NCBI RefSeq assembly: GCF_009363075.1
Contig: NZ_CP045293.1
Span: 5,801,501 to 5,865,500, forward strand
Length of the DNA: 64,000 nt
Direction: 5' to 3'
DNA from: Paenibacillus guangzhouensis
GTDB taxonomy: Bacteria > Bacillota > Bacilli > Paenibacillales > Paenibacillaceae
Position 1 is the stretch's first letter, and every line of letters begins with the position of its first letter. The position numbers and the translations under genes were made by a program. The notes beneath the pieces were generated by a model, which was not told the origin of the DNA, did no database searches, and was given only the letters and a program-made list of their open reading frames with translations. Below, in pieces: positions 27,154 to 34,459 of this stretch.

Positions 27154-29652
27154 TCAGCTGCCGTATACAGCGAATTCATAAAGGGAATACCAGTAGCCGG
27201 TGCCTTGCGCCGTCGCCAGCATCCTGACATACCTTGCATTTAACGGCTCGAAGTAGATGTCGTCGATGCCGCCATCGCCCTCCGATGTCACATACACATC
27301 CGACCAGTTGAGTCCATCGTTCGACAATTGGATCCTGTAGCCCTTCGCATAGGCAAACTCCCAGTTGAGCTTGACATTATTGACGCGGTATTGTTGTCCC
27401 AGATCGACGTAGATCCATTGCGGGTTGGAATATAAGCTGGACCATCGCGTCGTCAGGCTGCCATCTACCGCTTTATCGGCCGTGTATGCGGCTGTCTCGT
27501 TAGAAGAGGAGGTTGCTGTTTTGTTCAGCGCTAGATTCGGTTTGCCGTAAATCTGGAATTCGTACAAGGAATAGCCGTAGAAGGAGTAGGCTCTTTGCGT
27601 CCCGTACATCCGGACATATCTCGCGTTAACTGCAGCAAAGGAGATATCGTCGATACCGCCGTTGCCCGTTGTCGTGGTGTATACGTCCGTCCAATTGGCC
27701 GCGTCGTTGGATACTTGGATCTTGTAGCCTGTGCCATAGGCCAGCTCCCAATTCAAAATGACGCGATTCAGGTTATAAGCCTGCCCGAGGTCGATCATAA
27801 TCCATTGCGGGTCCGCGAATGTGCTGGACCATCTCGTCGTTCCGTTGCCGTCCACCACATTGTTCGCCGTCAAGGTGGCATCCTGATAGGTTGATGACGT
27901 AGCTGTTTTGTTCAATGCTAGATTAGTTGTTAATCCGGATCCTACGCTATCTCCGAATACCTGGAACTCGTAAAGGGAGTAGCCGTACATCGTCCCCCGT
28001 TCCGTCGCGCTCATTCTCACATACCTTCCCGTTGTAGGCGCGAAGCCGATATCGTCGACTCCGCCGTCGCCTGTCGTTGTCGCATAGACATCCGTCCAAT
28101 TGGTTGCATCGCTGGATACTTGGATTTTGTAGCTCTTACCGTATGCGTACTCCCAACTCAGCTTGACGCGGTTGACGTTATAGTCCTGCCCGAGATCGAC
28201 GTAGATCCACTCATTGTTTGAATACTGCTGACTTGACCATCTCGTGCCGAACAGATTGTCGACGGCTTTGGCCGCGTTGAAGGAAGTGCTCTGGTTCGTA
28301 GAGGCGACGGCCGTTTTGCCGGATGCCAGGTTGGTTGGAATCGTGTACGTCCCTTTGGTGAATTTGTAGATGTCTTCATACATCTGTCTACCGTCATAAA
28401 TGCCGTTTATGCCGCTGTTATTCTTGTTTTTATAGAAGTTATATATCGCGAAAATATCTTGGTACCAGCCCTTGATCGCTCCCGTCATATATCCGTATTC
28501 AACGCCGGCTTTTAAGTAATTATCGAACCGATTTTTGAAATCGAGGTCGTGCATCGCCCTTTCGTCAAACTCCATCTCAATGCCTTTATTGTATGTTGTA
28601 GCTTGGGTGGTTACAGCGGTCATTCTCGAATAGTCTGAACTCGGAACGAAATAGTGGTTAGGCTGCTGAATCGTGAAATCAAAGGTGTAGTTCTGCGCGT
28701 TGTTGCTTTGTCCCGCGCCGAAATACGGAATCCAGGCATATTTTAAGCCAAGGGTGTGCAGATAGTTACCTGTGTTATTGACCGCATTCACTTCACCCTG
28801 ATTGTACACGTCGATATCTTCGTGGAACCAGTAGAAGCCTTTTAATTCAAGGTTGCTGTAATTAGCTTGGTTCCATCTGCTTCGTACGGTGTCGATATAC
28901 CATTTGGTGACCTTGGTTAGGTTACTGGGCGTCGAATTCAGGTTTTCGCTGATTCCGTCGTTGTCGACATCCCCGAAATTGGTGATTTCACTGTTGGGGT
29001 AAGGGATCATAATGTATACTTTGGATTTGTAATTTGTTCGGTTAAGCGTAGTGGCAGCCTGCTGGGTGGCTTGGTTCAGCGCATCAAGCTGTTGATTGGC
29101 GGTGAACAGGCGGTTCATATACCACTCCCAATCCGTCTTATAGGTCCATTTGGCAGGGTCCGCTGTATCACCGAAATCTCGATAATCAGGAGTATTGATT
29201 CCTAGGAACAGAAATGAGTCGAAAAACGTGTCGTCCATCGCGTCACTGCTGTTGTAGTGCGCAACATAAGGCAATAATGTATTTTTGTCATACGTGCCGA
29301 GTTCTTTTCCCTCGTATGTCGTTCTTCCGCCGTAGTATCCCGTATACAACAAGGCCATATTCTTCACGTTACCGGATGCTGCGGTATTCGGAGGGAAATA
29401 CCCCGTCGCAGCGGCAGCAGCGGCTTCGGTGTCGAGCGGTTGCTCAAGGTCTGGTGAAGGCTCCGGTTGCGGTTCGGACTGACTAGGGATCTCAGGTACC
29501 GGCTGTTGATTCTCTGGGACTTGCGTGACCTCCGGCGGCGCATTCTCCTCCGCACTCGCTGTCGCTGGAAGAATCGTGAATACAATCGAGAAGACTAGCG
29601 CCAATGATAACAACAATGAAATTCGTCTTTGATGCCCCTGACTACGCTTCAT
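27154..29652 (-). CDS. Secreted DUF4855 protein with three F5/8C modules
   Basis: Exported protein of 832 residues. Signal peptide 1-34 (LALVFSIVFTILPATASA), then a Pro/Glu linker (~35-75), then a DUF4855-like domain (~95-435: MALLYTGYYGG, FFDSFLFLGI, GFYWFHEDID). Three F5/8C (discoidin, CBM32-like) domains follow at ~441-567, 577-703 and 706-831. Each begins NLA..KTA and contains RWSS, W(I/M)xxDLGQ, SWEYAYGKSYKIQVS-like and YSLYEFxxxG. Such modules bind glycans. DUF4855 has no established activity that I know of; the Glu/Asp-rich HEDID strand in a probable TIM-barrel-like domain suggests a hydrolase. Start supported by GGGGATG. Neighbouring the glycan operon, it may act on the same polysaccharide. 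Confidence 0.85.
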   Translation of the reverse strand: MKRSQGHQRRISLLLSLALVFSIVFTILPATASAEENAPPEVTQVPENQQPVPEIPSQSEPQPEPSPDLEQPLDTEAAAAAATGYFPPNTAASGNVKNMALLYTGYYGGRTTYEGKELGTYDKNTLLPYVAHYNSSDAMDDTFFDSFLFLGINTPDYRDFGDTADPAKWTYKTDWEWYMNRLFTANQQLDALNQATQQAATTLNRTNYKSKVYIMIPYPNSEITNFGDVDNDGISENLNSTPSNLTKVTKWYIDTVRSRWNQANYSNLELKGFYWFHEDIDVYNQGEVNAVNNTGNYLHTLGLKYAWIPYFGAGQSNNAQNYTFDFTIQQPNHYFVPSSDYSRMTAVTTQATTYNKGIEMEFDERAMHDLDFKNRFDNYLKAGVEYGYMTGAIKGWYQDIFAIYNFYKNKNNSGINGIYDGRQMYEDIYKFTKGTYTIPTNLASGKTAVASTNQSTSFNAAKAVDNLFGTRWSSQQYSNNEWIYVDLGQDYNVNRVKLSWEYAYGKSYKIQVSSDATNWTDVYATTTGDGGVDDIGFAPTTGRYVRMSATERGTMYGYSLYEFQVFGDSVGSGLTTNLALNKTATSSTYQDATLTANNVVDGNGTTRWSSTFADPQWIMIDLGQAYNLNRVILNWELAYGTGYKIQVSNDAANWTDVYTTTTGNGGIDDISFAAVNARYVRMYGTQRAYSFYGYSLYEFQIYGKPNLALNKTATSSSNETAAYTADKAVDGSLTTRWSSLYSNPQWIYVDLGQQYRVNNVKLNWEFAYAKGYRIQLSNDGLNWSDVYVTSEGDGGIDDIYFEPLNARYVRMLATAQGTGYWYSLYEFAVYGS

Positions 29653-29864
29653 TTTTCATCCCCATTTCTTAGGTTGAAATGATAGTTACGTTGTTACAAG
29701 TGCGTGGATTGGACCCGGGTACCCATTCACGCCAAGAGGCCTCTTCACAGTTAATACTATGAGACAATTTCATGCGTGCTAAATAGATAGTTTATTACTT
29801 TTGATATACACTTCTTTACTTTTATGACATTTTTTCGTTTTAAATCTATTATCACGCCACAAAT

Positions 29865-29893
29865 CTGACAAAAATGGAATCGCTTACTATATA
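29865..29893 (+). promoter_or_regulatory. Sigma-A-like promoter reading into the repeat region
   Basis: CTGACA-N17-TATATA on the plus strand. No established gene follows before the convergent serine hydrolase, only the doubtful small frame at 30063. The remainder of 29653-30062 shows nothing else I can support; the minus-strand promoter of the DUF4855 gene must lie here but is not obvious. Confidence 0.4.
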
Positions 29894-30062
29894 AGTGAGA
29901 GGAAATGTCTAGTGGTTTGGTGTCGGCGATCAACATTCGAAGCTATAGCGAGGGAGTACATCATCTGCTGTCGATCGACGATAGGTGGAATGCTGTTTAT
30001 GGTAAATGGGGAGAGAGGAGAAGCAGTGTAATCGTAAGTGTAAGAGAAGGAGGGATCAGTGG

Positions 30063-30377
30063 ATGGAGTTAAGTTGTCTGTGTGCCCACAGCTATTCTGT
30101 ATTTTTGCATGATAGAAGTGTCATTTCGGTGCGAGGGGCTAGCTACAATGGATATCCGCAGGGTAGGGGGCCAATAACGGTCAAAAGTGTCCCAATTTCT
30201 GCAAAGTTACTGCAAAAATCCAGGATATCCACCCAAATGAGACGCTATAGACTCAAGTTGCTGCAAAAATCCAGTATAGGAGGCACAATCGACCCATACA
30301 TCGAAAAGAGGTACGAGGTGGCGCCCAATCGTATGAGCGCCTACAGCATCCCTCGTCGTTGCCCGCACTTCCTATAA
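30063..30377 (+). CDS. Doubtful 104-residue frame running through repeats
   Basis: No family recognised. It has a strong ribosome site (AAGGAGGG, 8 nt before ATG) and lies downstream of a sigma-A-like promoter. Its centre, however, is encoded by two units of the intergenic repeat (SAKLLQKSRI and KLLQKSSIG), and its end overlaps the stop of the convergent serine hydrolase. Composition is basic and Arg/Ser-rich without structure I can name. Either a spurious frame or a young gene built on repeats. Confidence 0.2.
   Translation: MELSCLCAHSYSVFLHDRSVISVRGASYNGYPQGRGPITVKSVPISAKLLQKSRISTQMRRYRLKLLQKSSIGGTIDPYIEKRYEVAPNRMSAYSIPRRCPHFL
30205..30280. repeat. Intergenic ~50-bp repeat cluster (locus 2)
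   Basis: Two tandem units, AAGTTACTGCAAAAATCCAG and AAGTTGCTGCAAAAATCCAG, 51 bp apart, separated by CAAATGAGACGCTATAGACT. The same spacer-like block occurs in locus 1 as GAAATGAGGCGTTTTAGGCC. Same family as at 26.8-27.0 kb. Confidence 0.75.
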
Positions 30378-31283
30378 CGCAGGCAATATTTCAGCCCATA
30401 CCCCGTCCAATATGCCCTGCATATTGTCCTCCTTGCTGTTAATCGCAATGACGGCTTCGCGCTCCGGCAATACGATGCAGAACTGCCCGTGTGCCCCGTC
30501 GGCTCGATAAGCGCCGTGCGAGCACATCCAGAACTGATAGCCATAGCCTTGGCCCCAATCGGCAGGGCCGCCGTTCGCGATCTGCTTGCGCGTCACGAGG
30601 TCGATCCAAGCAGCCGGCACGAGCTGCTGTCCTTGCCACATCCCGCGCTGCAGCAGCATTTGCCCGAATCGGCTCAGCTCCTCCGTGCTAATCGACAGTC
30701 CCGCGCATCCAAGTGTCACGCCGAGGGGCGAAGTCTCCCAACAGGCATCGTGGATGCCGAGCGGCTCGAACAAGCGCGGCACGAGGTAATCCCGTACCGT
30801 CTCACCGACGGCCGCTTGCACCATCGCCGAAATCATGAACGTATCACCGCTGCTGTACATGAATTGAGATCCTGGCGCCCAGTCGAGCGGCAGGGACATG
30901 TAGTACTTGACCCAGTCGCGTTCGGTAAGAGAGGCGCGTTCCTCTGCCCATAACGGCGGATTCTGGTGCCCCGATGACATTCGCAGCAGGTTGCGCAGCG
31001 TGATCTCGCCTGGTTGCAGCGCGGGTTCTACCGAACTCTCCTGCATATGCTGCGGGAACACCTCTCTCAGTTTCGTATCGAGCGATAATTTTCCCTCTGC
31101 AATCGCTATCCCAACCGCCATGCAAGTGAAGGATTTACTGATGGAATGCTGCACACGGCGCATGTCTTTCGTTTCATCCCATGACCAGCGAAGATTCTCC
31201 CCCTGGAGGACACGTACGGTATGGACATGCAGCTTATTCTGTTTAATATATTGAACAAAACCATGGAATTCTGGCGTCATCAT
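30372..31283 (-). CDS. Serine hydrolase, class C beta-lactamase fold
   Basis: Cytosolic serine hydrolase of the beta-lactamase/esterase group (303 residues, no signal peptide). SISK is the SxxK active-site motif (QHSISKSFTCM), YSSGD is the Tyr motif, and HGQF near the end stands for the third box. Members include esterases, D-aminopeptidases and transesterases, so a true beta-lactamase role is not implied. Start: GAAGG just upstream of two adjacent ATGs (31283, 31280). It has its own promoter with a LacI-type operator downstream of the start point and is divergent from the sugar operon, suggesting co-regulation with it. Confidence 0.85.
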   Translation of the reverse strand: MMTPEFHGFVQYIKQNKLHVHTVRVLQGENLRWSWDETKDMRRVQHSISKSFTCMAVGIAIAEGKLSLDTKLREVFPQHMQESSVEPALQPGEITLRNLLRMSSGHQNPPLWAEERASLTERDWVKYYMSLPLDWAPGSQFMYSSGDTFMISAMVQAAVGETVRDYLVPRLFEPLGIHDACWETSPLGVTLGCAGLSISTEELSRFGQMLLQRGMWQGQQLVPAAWIDLVTRKQIANGGPADWGQGYGYQFWMCSHGAYRADGAHGQFCIVLPEREAVIAINSKEDNMQGILDGVWAEILPAL

Positions 31284-31336
31284 ACGACCTTCTTTCTTAG
31301 TGAAAATCGTTCGTAGTAGTAAAAATTTCAAACTTT

Positions 31337-31352
31337 ATAGAAACGTTTCTAT
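31337..31352. promoter_or_regulatory. LacI-type operator at the serine hydrolase promoter
   Basis: ATAGAAACGTTTCTAT, a perfect 16-bp palindrome with central CG, about 20-30 bp downstream of the expected minus-strand start point. Its inner 14 bp differ at only two positions from the operator at the lacI gene. Confidence 0.7.
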
Positions 31353-31376
31353 TCATTATTATCACCATATAATTTC

Positions 31377-31405
31377 ATGGTATGCGATTGTTTCGTTTAT
31401 GTCAA
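31377..31405 (-). promoter_or_regulatory. Sigma-A promoter of the serine hydrolase gene
   Basis: On the minus strand: TTGACA, 17-bp spacer, TACCAT, with the start point expected near 31370. Confidence 0.6.
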
Positions 31406-31414
31406 TGGAATTAA

Positions 31415-31428
31415 GGAAAACGCTTACC
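31415..31428. promoter_or_regulatory. Possible CcpA cre site
   Basis: GGAAAACGCTTACC resembles the cre consensus (core GAAAACGCTTAC), differing at the outermost base on each side. It lies between the two divergent promoters, where catabolite repression of a sugar locus would be expected. Confidence 0.35.
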
Positions 31429-31525
31429 GTCAGATGTAACAAGGGAATTACCCGTTTTTGTTGTGAATTTTCAACAGAAGAATTAGGGAGAAATCGTGAC
31501 ATTTATTTGGCCCCAAAAAAGATTA

Positions 31526-31554
31526 TTGACAGGATTGATCGGTAGGATTATGAT
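31526..31554 (+). promoter_or_regulatory. Sigma-A promoter of the glycan operon
   Basis: TTGACA, 17-bp spacer, TATGAT: near-consensus. The start point should lie around 31561, inside the adjacent palindromic operator. Confidence 0.8.
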
Positions 31555-31558
31555 TTAA

Positions 31559-31572
31559 TCGAAACGATTCGA
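31559..31572. promoter_or_regulatory. LacI-type operator of the glycan operon
   Basis: TCGAAACGATTCGA begins 5 bp after the -10 box and covers the expected start point, the classical position for repression. It differs at one base from the palindrome at the start point of the lacI gene. Confidence 0.8.
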
Positions 31573-31629
31573 ATAACCGCTTTCATATTTCTAGATGGTT
31601 GCTAAGGGCTACCGATGCGATATATCACA

Positions 31630-31686
31630 TCCCAGAGGACACGGGAACTCATCGAGCGACAAGAGGCATGAGTGTCCACTCTGGGA
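31630..31686 (+). other. 5' leader hairpin
   Basis: TCCCAGA pairs with TCTGGGA and GGACAC with GTGTCC (2-nt bulge), with a further TCAT/ATGA pairing inside. It ends 7 nt before the ribosome site of the esterase gene. No T-run follows, so it is not a terminator; it may stabilise the message or hide the ribosome site. Confidence 0.45.
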
Positions 31687-31707
31687 GGACAAGGGAGGAA
31701 GATTCAT

Positions 31708-32466
31708 ATGGCGCATATCACCATCGAAACAGGATCGCCGACACTCCGCATGACGACGAGCATCCATGTTATATCCCCCTGCGATTCCGGTAATAACGCG
31801 GATACGACGCTGTATCTGCTTCACGGCGCTGGCGACAACGCGAGCACTTGGCAGCGGCTGACGACCGTCGAACAATACGCGGCCCGTTACGGATGTACGG
31901 TCATCATGCCAGAGGTTAACCGAAGTTATTACACGGATATGGCATATGGATTGGACTATTTTCATTATGTGACGGAGGAACTCCCGGCATTGTGCAGCAG
32001 AATGCTCCGTATGAATACCGATCCTCATCAGACGTATGTAGCAGGGTTATCGATGGGGGGCTATGGAGCGCTCAAGTGTGCGCTCACCTATCCAGACCGA
32101 TATGCCAAGGCCGTCTCTCTTTCCGGTGTTACGGACATTCAGCGTCGCCTTCAAGATCCGCAAATGCCAGAAGGTATGGTGAAGGAAATGCAGGCGGTGT
32201 TCGGGAGTGAGCTGATCGTGAAGCCGGATCAGGATCTGTATGCGCTTGCCGCTCGTCGCATAGAGGAAGGCTCACCGCTTCCTGACATCCTGTGCTGTTG
32301 CGGGACAGACGATCCATTTATCGCCATGAACCGTGACTTTGCAGCGTTTATGCAGGAGACCCCGTTCGAATTTCAGTATGTCGAGGGACCTGGAACGCAT
32401 GATTGGCGGTTCTGGGAGGAGCATTTGAAGACAACCTTTGATTTTCTGTTTCACGACAAGACCTAA
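31708..32466 (+). CDS. Alpha/beta-hydrolase esterase (CE1/esterase D-like)
   Basis: Cytosolic serine esterase of 252 residues. LYLLHGAGDN is the oxyanion strand, GLSMGGYGALKCA carries the nucleophile elbow (GxSxG), TDDPFI gives the acid and GTHDWRFWE the catalytic His. The family contains acetyl-xylan esterases, feruloyl esterases, S-formylglutathione hydrolases and tributyrin esterases. As first gene of the sugar operon, 6 nt or so ahead of the permease gene, it probably removes an ester substituent from the imported oligosaccharide. Start: GGGAGGAA 7 nt before ATG 31708; the frame upstream is excluded because it overlaps the leader hairpin. Confidence 0.85.
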   Translation: MAHITIETGSPTLRMTTSIHVISPCDSGNNADTTLYLLHGAGDNASTWQRLTTVEQYAARYGCTVIMPEVNRSYYTDMAYGLDYFHYVTEELPALCSRMLRMNTDPHQTYVAGLSMGGYGALKCALTYPDRYAKAVSLSGVTDIQRRLQDPQMPEGMVKEMQAVFGSELIVKPDQDLYALAARRIEEGSPLPDILCCCGTDDPFIAMNRDFAAFMQETPFEFQYVEGPGTHDWRFWEEHLKTTFDFLFHDKT

Positions 32467-32486
32467 GAAGAGTGAGGAGATGCAAC

Positions 32487-33446
32487 TTGAAACCGGCAGC
32501 CTTAGGGCCTGACAAAGACCCAAAAGAACGTAAACATAACGGATCGATCCTAACTGAAATTTGGAAGCACAAAATGACCTATACGCTGTTGATTCCCGGC
32601 TTAATATGGTTGATTTTATTTGCGTATTTGCCAATGGGCGGTCTATCGCTTGCCTTCAAGCACTACAAGGCGAATCTGGGCATTTGGGGCAGTCCGTGGG
32701 TGGGACTTGAGAATTTCACCTATGTGTTCCGTGATCCAACATTCATCGATGCGTTATGGCGTACGTTGTACATCAACATTATCAAATTGGTGATTCAATT
32801 CCCGTTCCCGATCATACTCGCGGTCCTGCTCAATGAGCTTCGCATGCGCCGCACGAAGAAGCTGTTCCAGACGGTTCTGACATTCCCGCATTTCTTATCG
32901 TGGATTATCGTATCGGGTGTCGTCATCAATGTGTTGTCCTATGACGGACTTGTGAATAGTTCGCTCGCACTGCTCGGATTGCCGACGATTAACTTCCTAG
33001 GGTCGGAGAAGACATTTATCCCAATGCTCTTGCTGACGGATATTTGGAAGTCCACGGGCTGGGGCGCGATCATCTATCTGGCGGCCATTTCCGGGATTGA
33101 CCAAGATCAGTATGAGTCGGCACAGATTGACGGGGCTTCCCGTATGCAGCAGATGTTCCGCATCACGCTGCCGAACATTCTGCCGACCGTAACGATCATG
33201 TTCATACTATCCGTCGGCGGGCTGATGTCCTCCGGCTTTGATCAGATTTTCAACTTGGCGAATGCCGCAACGAAGAATGTCTCCGAAGTGCTCGATGTCT
33301 ATATTTATCGAATTACGTTCCAATCTTCTACGGACTTCTCGTTCTCAACTGCGGTCAGCTTATTCCGTTCTGTCGTGAATATGGTCCTCTTGCTGTTAGC
33401 GGATCGTGTGGCGAAATGGATGGGCGGAGACGGGTTATTCCGATAA
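32487..33446 (+). CDS. Sugar ABC transporter permease, LplB-like
   Basis: First membrane subunit of a CUT1 importer, six TM segments. The EAA loop is ESAQIDGASRMQQMFRITLP, the ATPase-docking site. N-terminal basic segment before TM1 (TYTLLIPGLIWLILFAYLP). Start: GAGGAG lies 6 nt before TTG 32487, which gives 319 residues; the GTG 15 nt further upstream lacks a site. No ATPase gene is present in the operon, as usual for this family, which shares an MsmK-type ATPase encoded elsewhere. Corresponds in position to the sophorooligosaccharide importer genes of Listeria innocua. Confidence 0.92.
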   Translation: MKPAALGPDKDPKERKHNGSILTEIWKHKMTYTLLIPGLIWLILFAYLPMGGLSLAFKHYKANLGIWGSPWVGLENFTYVFRDPTFIDALWRTLYINIIKLVIQFPFPIILAVLLNELRMRRTKKLFQTVLTFPHFLSWIIVSGVVINVLSYDGLVNSSLALLGLPTINFLGSEKTFIPMLLLTDIWKSTGWGAIIYLAAISGIDQDQYESAQIDGASRMQQMFRITLPNILPTVTIMFILSVGGLMSSGFDQIFNLANAATKNVSEVLDVYIYRITFQSSTDFSFSTAVSLFRSVVNMVLLLLADRVAKWMGGDGLFR

Positions 33447-33460
33447 AGGGGGGACACAAC

Positions 33461-34354
33461 ATGGCTAGAACGAAATCGAAATACCGTATTGGAAAAATGA
33501 CAACCATTGATTACATCATCTTCGTCCTGATGCTTGTCATCGCGTTATTCATTCTTATTCCCTTCTGGAATGTCATTATGATCTCATTCTCGACGCCGAA
33601 GGAATATGCAGATAACCCACTCATGATGTTCCCGAAAAATCCAACCTTGGATTCGTACAAAGCATTGTTCGCAGACGGAAGCATCTTCCGAGGGTATTGG
33701 AACACCTTGAAGCTGTTGATTGTTGGTCTGCCGCTCAGCTTGTTCTTGACGAGCAGTATGGCTTATGGCCTCAGTCGCAATAAATTTCCAGGCAAGAAGA
33801 TCATTTTCTTCCTCGTATTGTTCACGATGATTTTCAACGGCGGGATCGTGCCGCTCTATCTGGTGATGAAGTCGCTTCATTTAACAGGCTCGCTCTGGTC
33901 GGTTATTCTGGCAGGCAGCTTCAGCGCCTTTAACATGATTCTGATGATGAATTACTTCCAGAGCTTGCCGGAATCGCTGATGGAATCTGCGCGCTTAGAT
34001 GGTGCAGGGGAGTGGAGAATTCTATTCTCTGTCGTCCTTCCGCTCGCGATGCCGATCATGGCGACGATCACCTTGTTCTATGGGGTGGCGTACTGGAACA
34101 GCTGGTACGATGCGATGATCTTCCTGCGTAAGGCCGAACAGCTGCCGCTCCAGAATGTGCTGCGATCGATCATCGTCGAATCGACGACCAATGCGTCCAA
34201 CGCATCGAGCGTCGATGCGGTAGGCAAGCAAGGATTCTCGACCGGGATGAAGATGGCGGCTGTCGTCGTGACGATGGTGCCGATCATGTGCTTCTTCCCG
34301 ATGCTGCAGAAACACTTCGCCAAAGGGGTGTTAACAGGGGCGATCAAAACCTAG
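33461..34354 (+). CDS. Sugar ABC transporter permease, LplC/YtcP-like
   Basis: Second membrane subunit, 297 residues, six TM segments. The EAA loop is ESARLDGAGEWRILFSVVLP. IPFWNVIMISFSTP after TM1 and the terminal KGVLTGAIKT are family hallmarks. GGGGGG lies 7 nt before ATG 33461; the frame open to 33416 overlaps the previous gene and is not needed. Pairs with the preceding LplB-like subunit. Confidence 0.93.
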   Translation: MARTKSKYRIGKMTTIDYIIFVLMLVIALFILIPFWNVIMISFSTPKEYADNPLMMFPKNPTLDSYKALFADGSIFRGYWNTLKLLIVGLPLSLFLTSSMAYGLSRNKFPGKKIIFFLVLFTMIFNGGIVPLYLVMKSLHLTGSLWSVILAGSFSAFNMILMMNYFQSLPESLMESARLDGAGEWRILFSVVLPLAMPIMATITLFYGVAYWNSWYDAMIFLRKAEQLPLQNVLRSIIVESTTNASNASSVDAVGKQGFSTGMKMAAVVVTMVPIMCFFPMLQKHFAKGVLTGAIKT

Positions 34355-34459
34355 GGTCCCGATTACACATAGGAAGGCCGTTTATCGCTTTACCGAGAGT
34401 TTCATTTGTAACGTACAATCGTGCATTACACATTCTCTACACAACATAGGGGGCAAACC

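Noticed and set aside
30372-31283. Reading the SISK/YSS hydrolase as an antibiotic-resistance beta-lactamase
   Set aside because: No signal peptide, no resistance context and a generic serine-hydrolase layout; the fold includes many esterases and peptidases.
31415-31428. GGAAAACGCTTACC as a further copy of the LacI operator
   Set aside because: It lacks the GAAACGNTTC core shared by the three palindromes; a CcpA cre site is the better reading, at low confidence.
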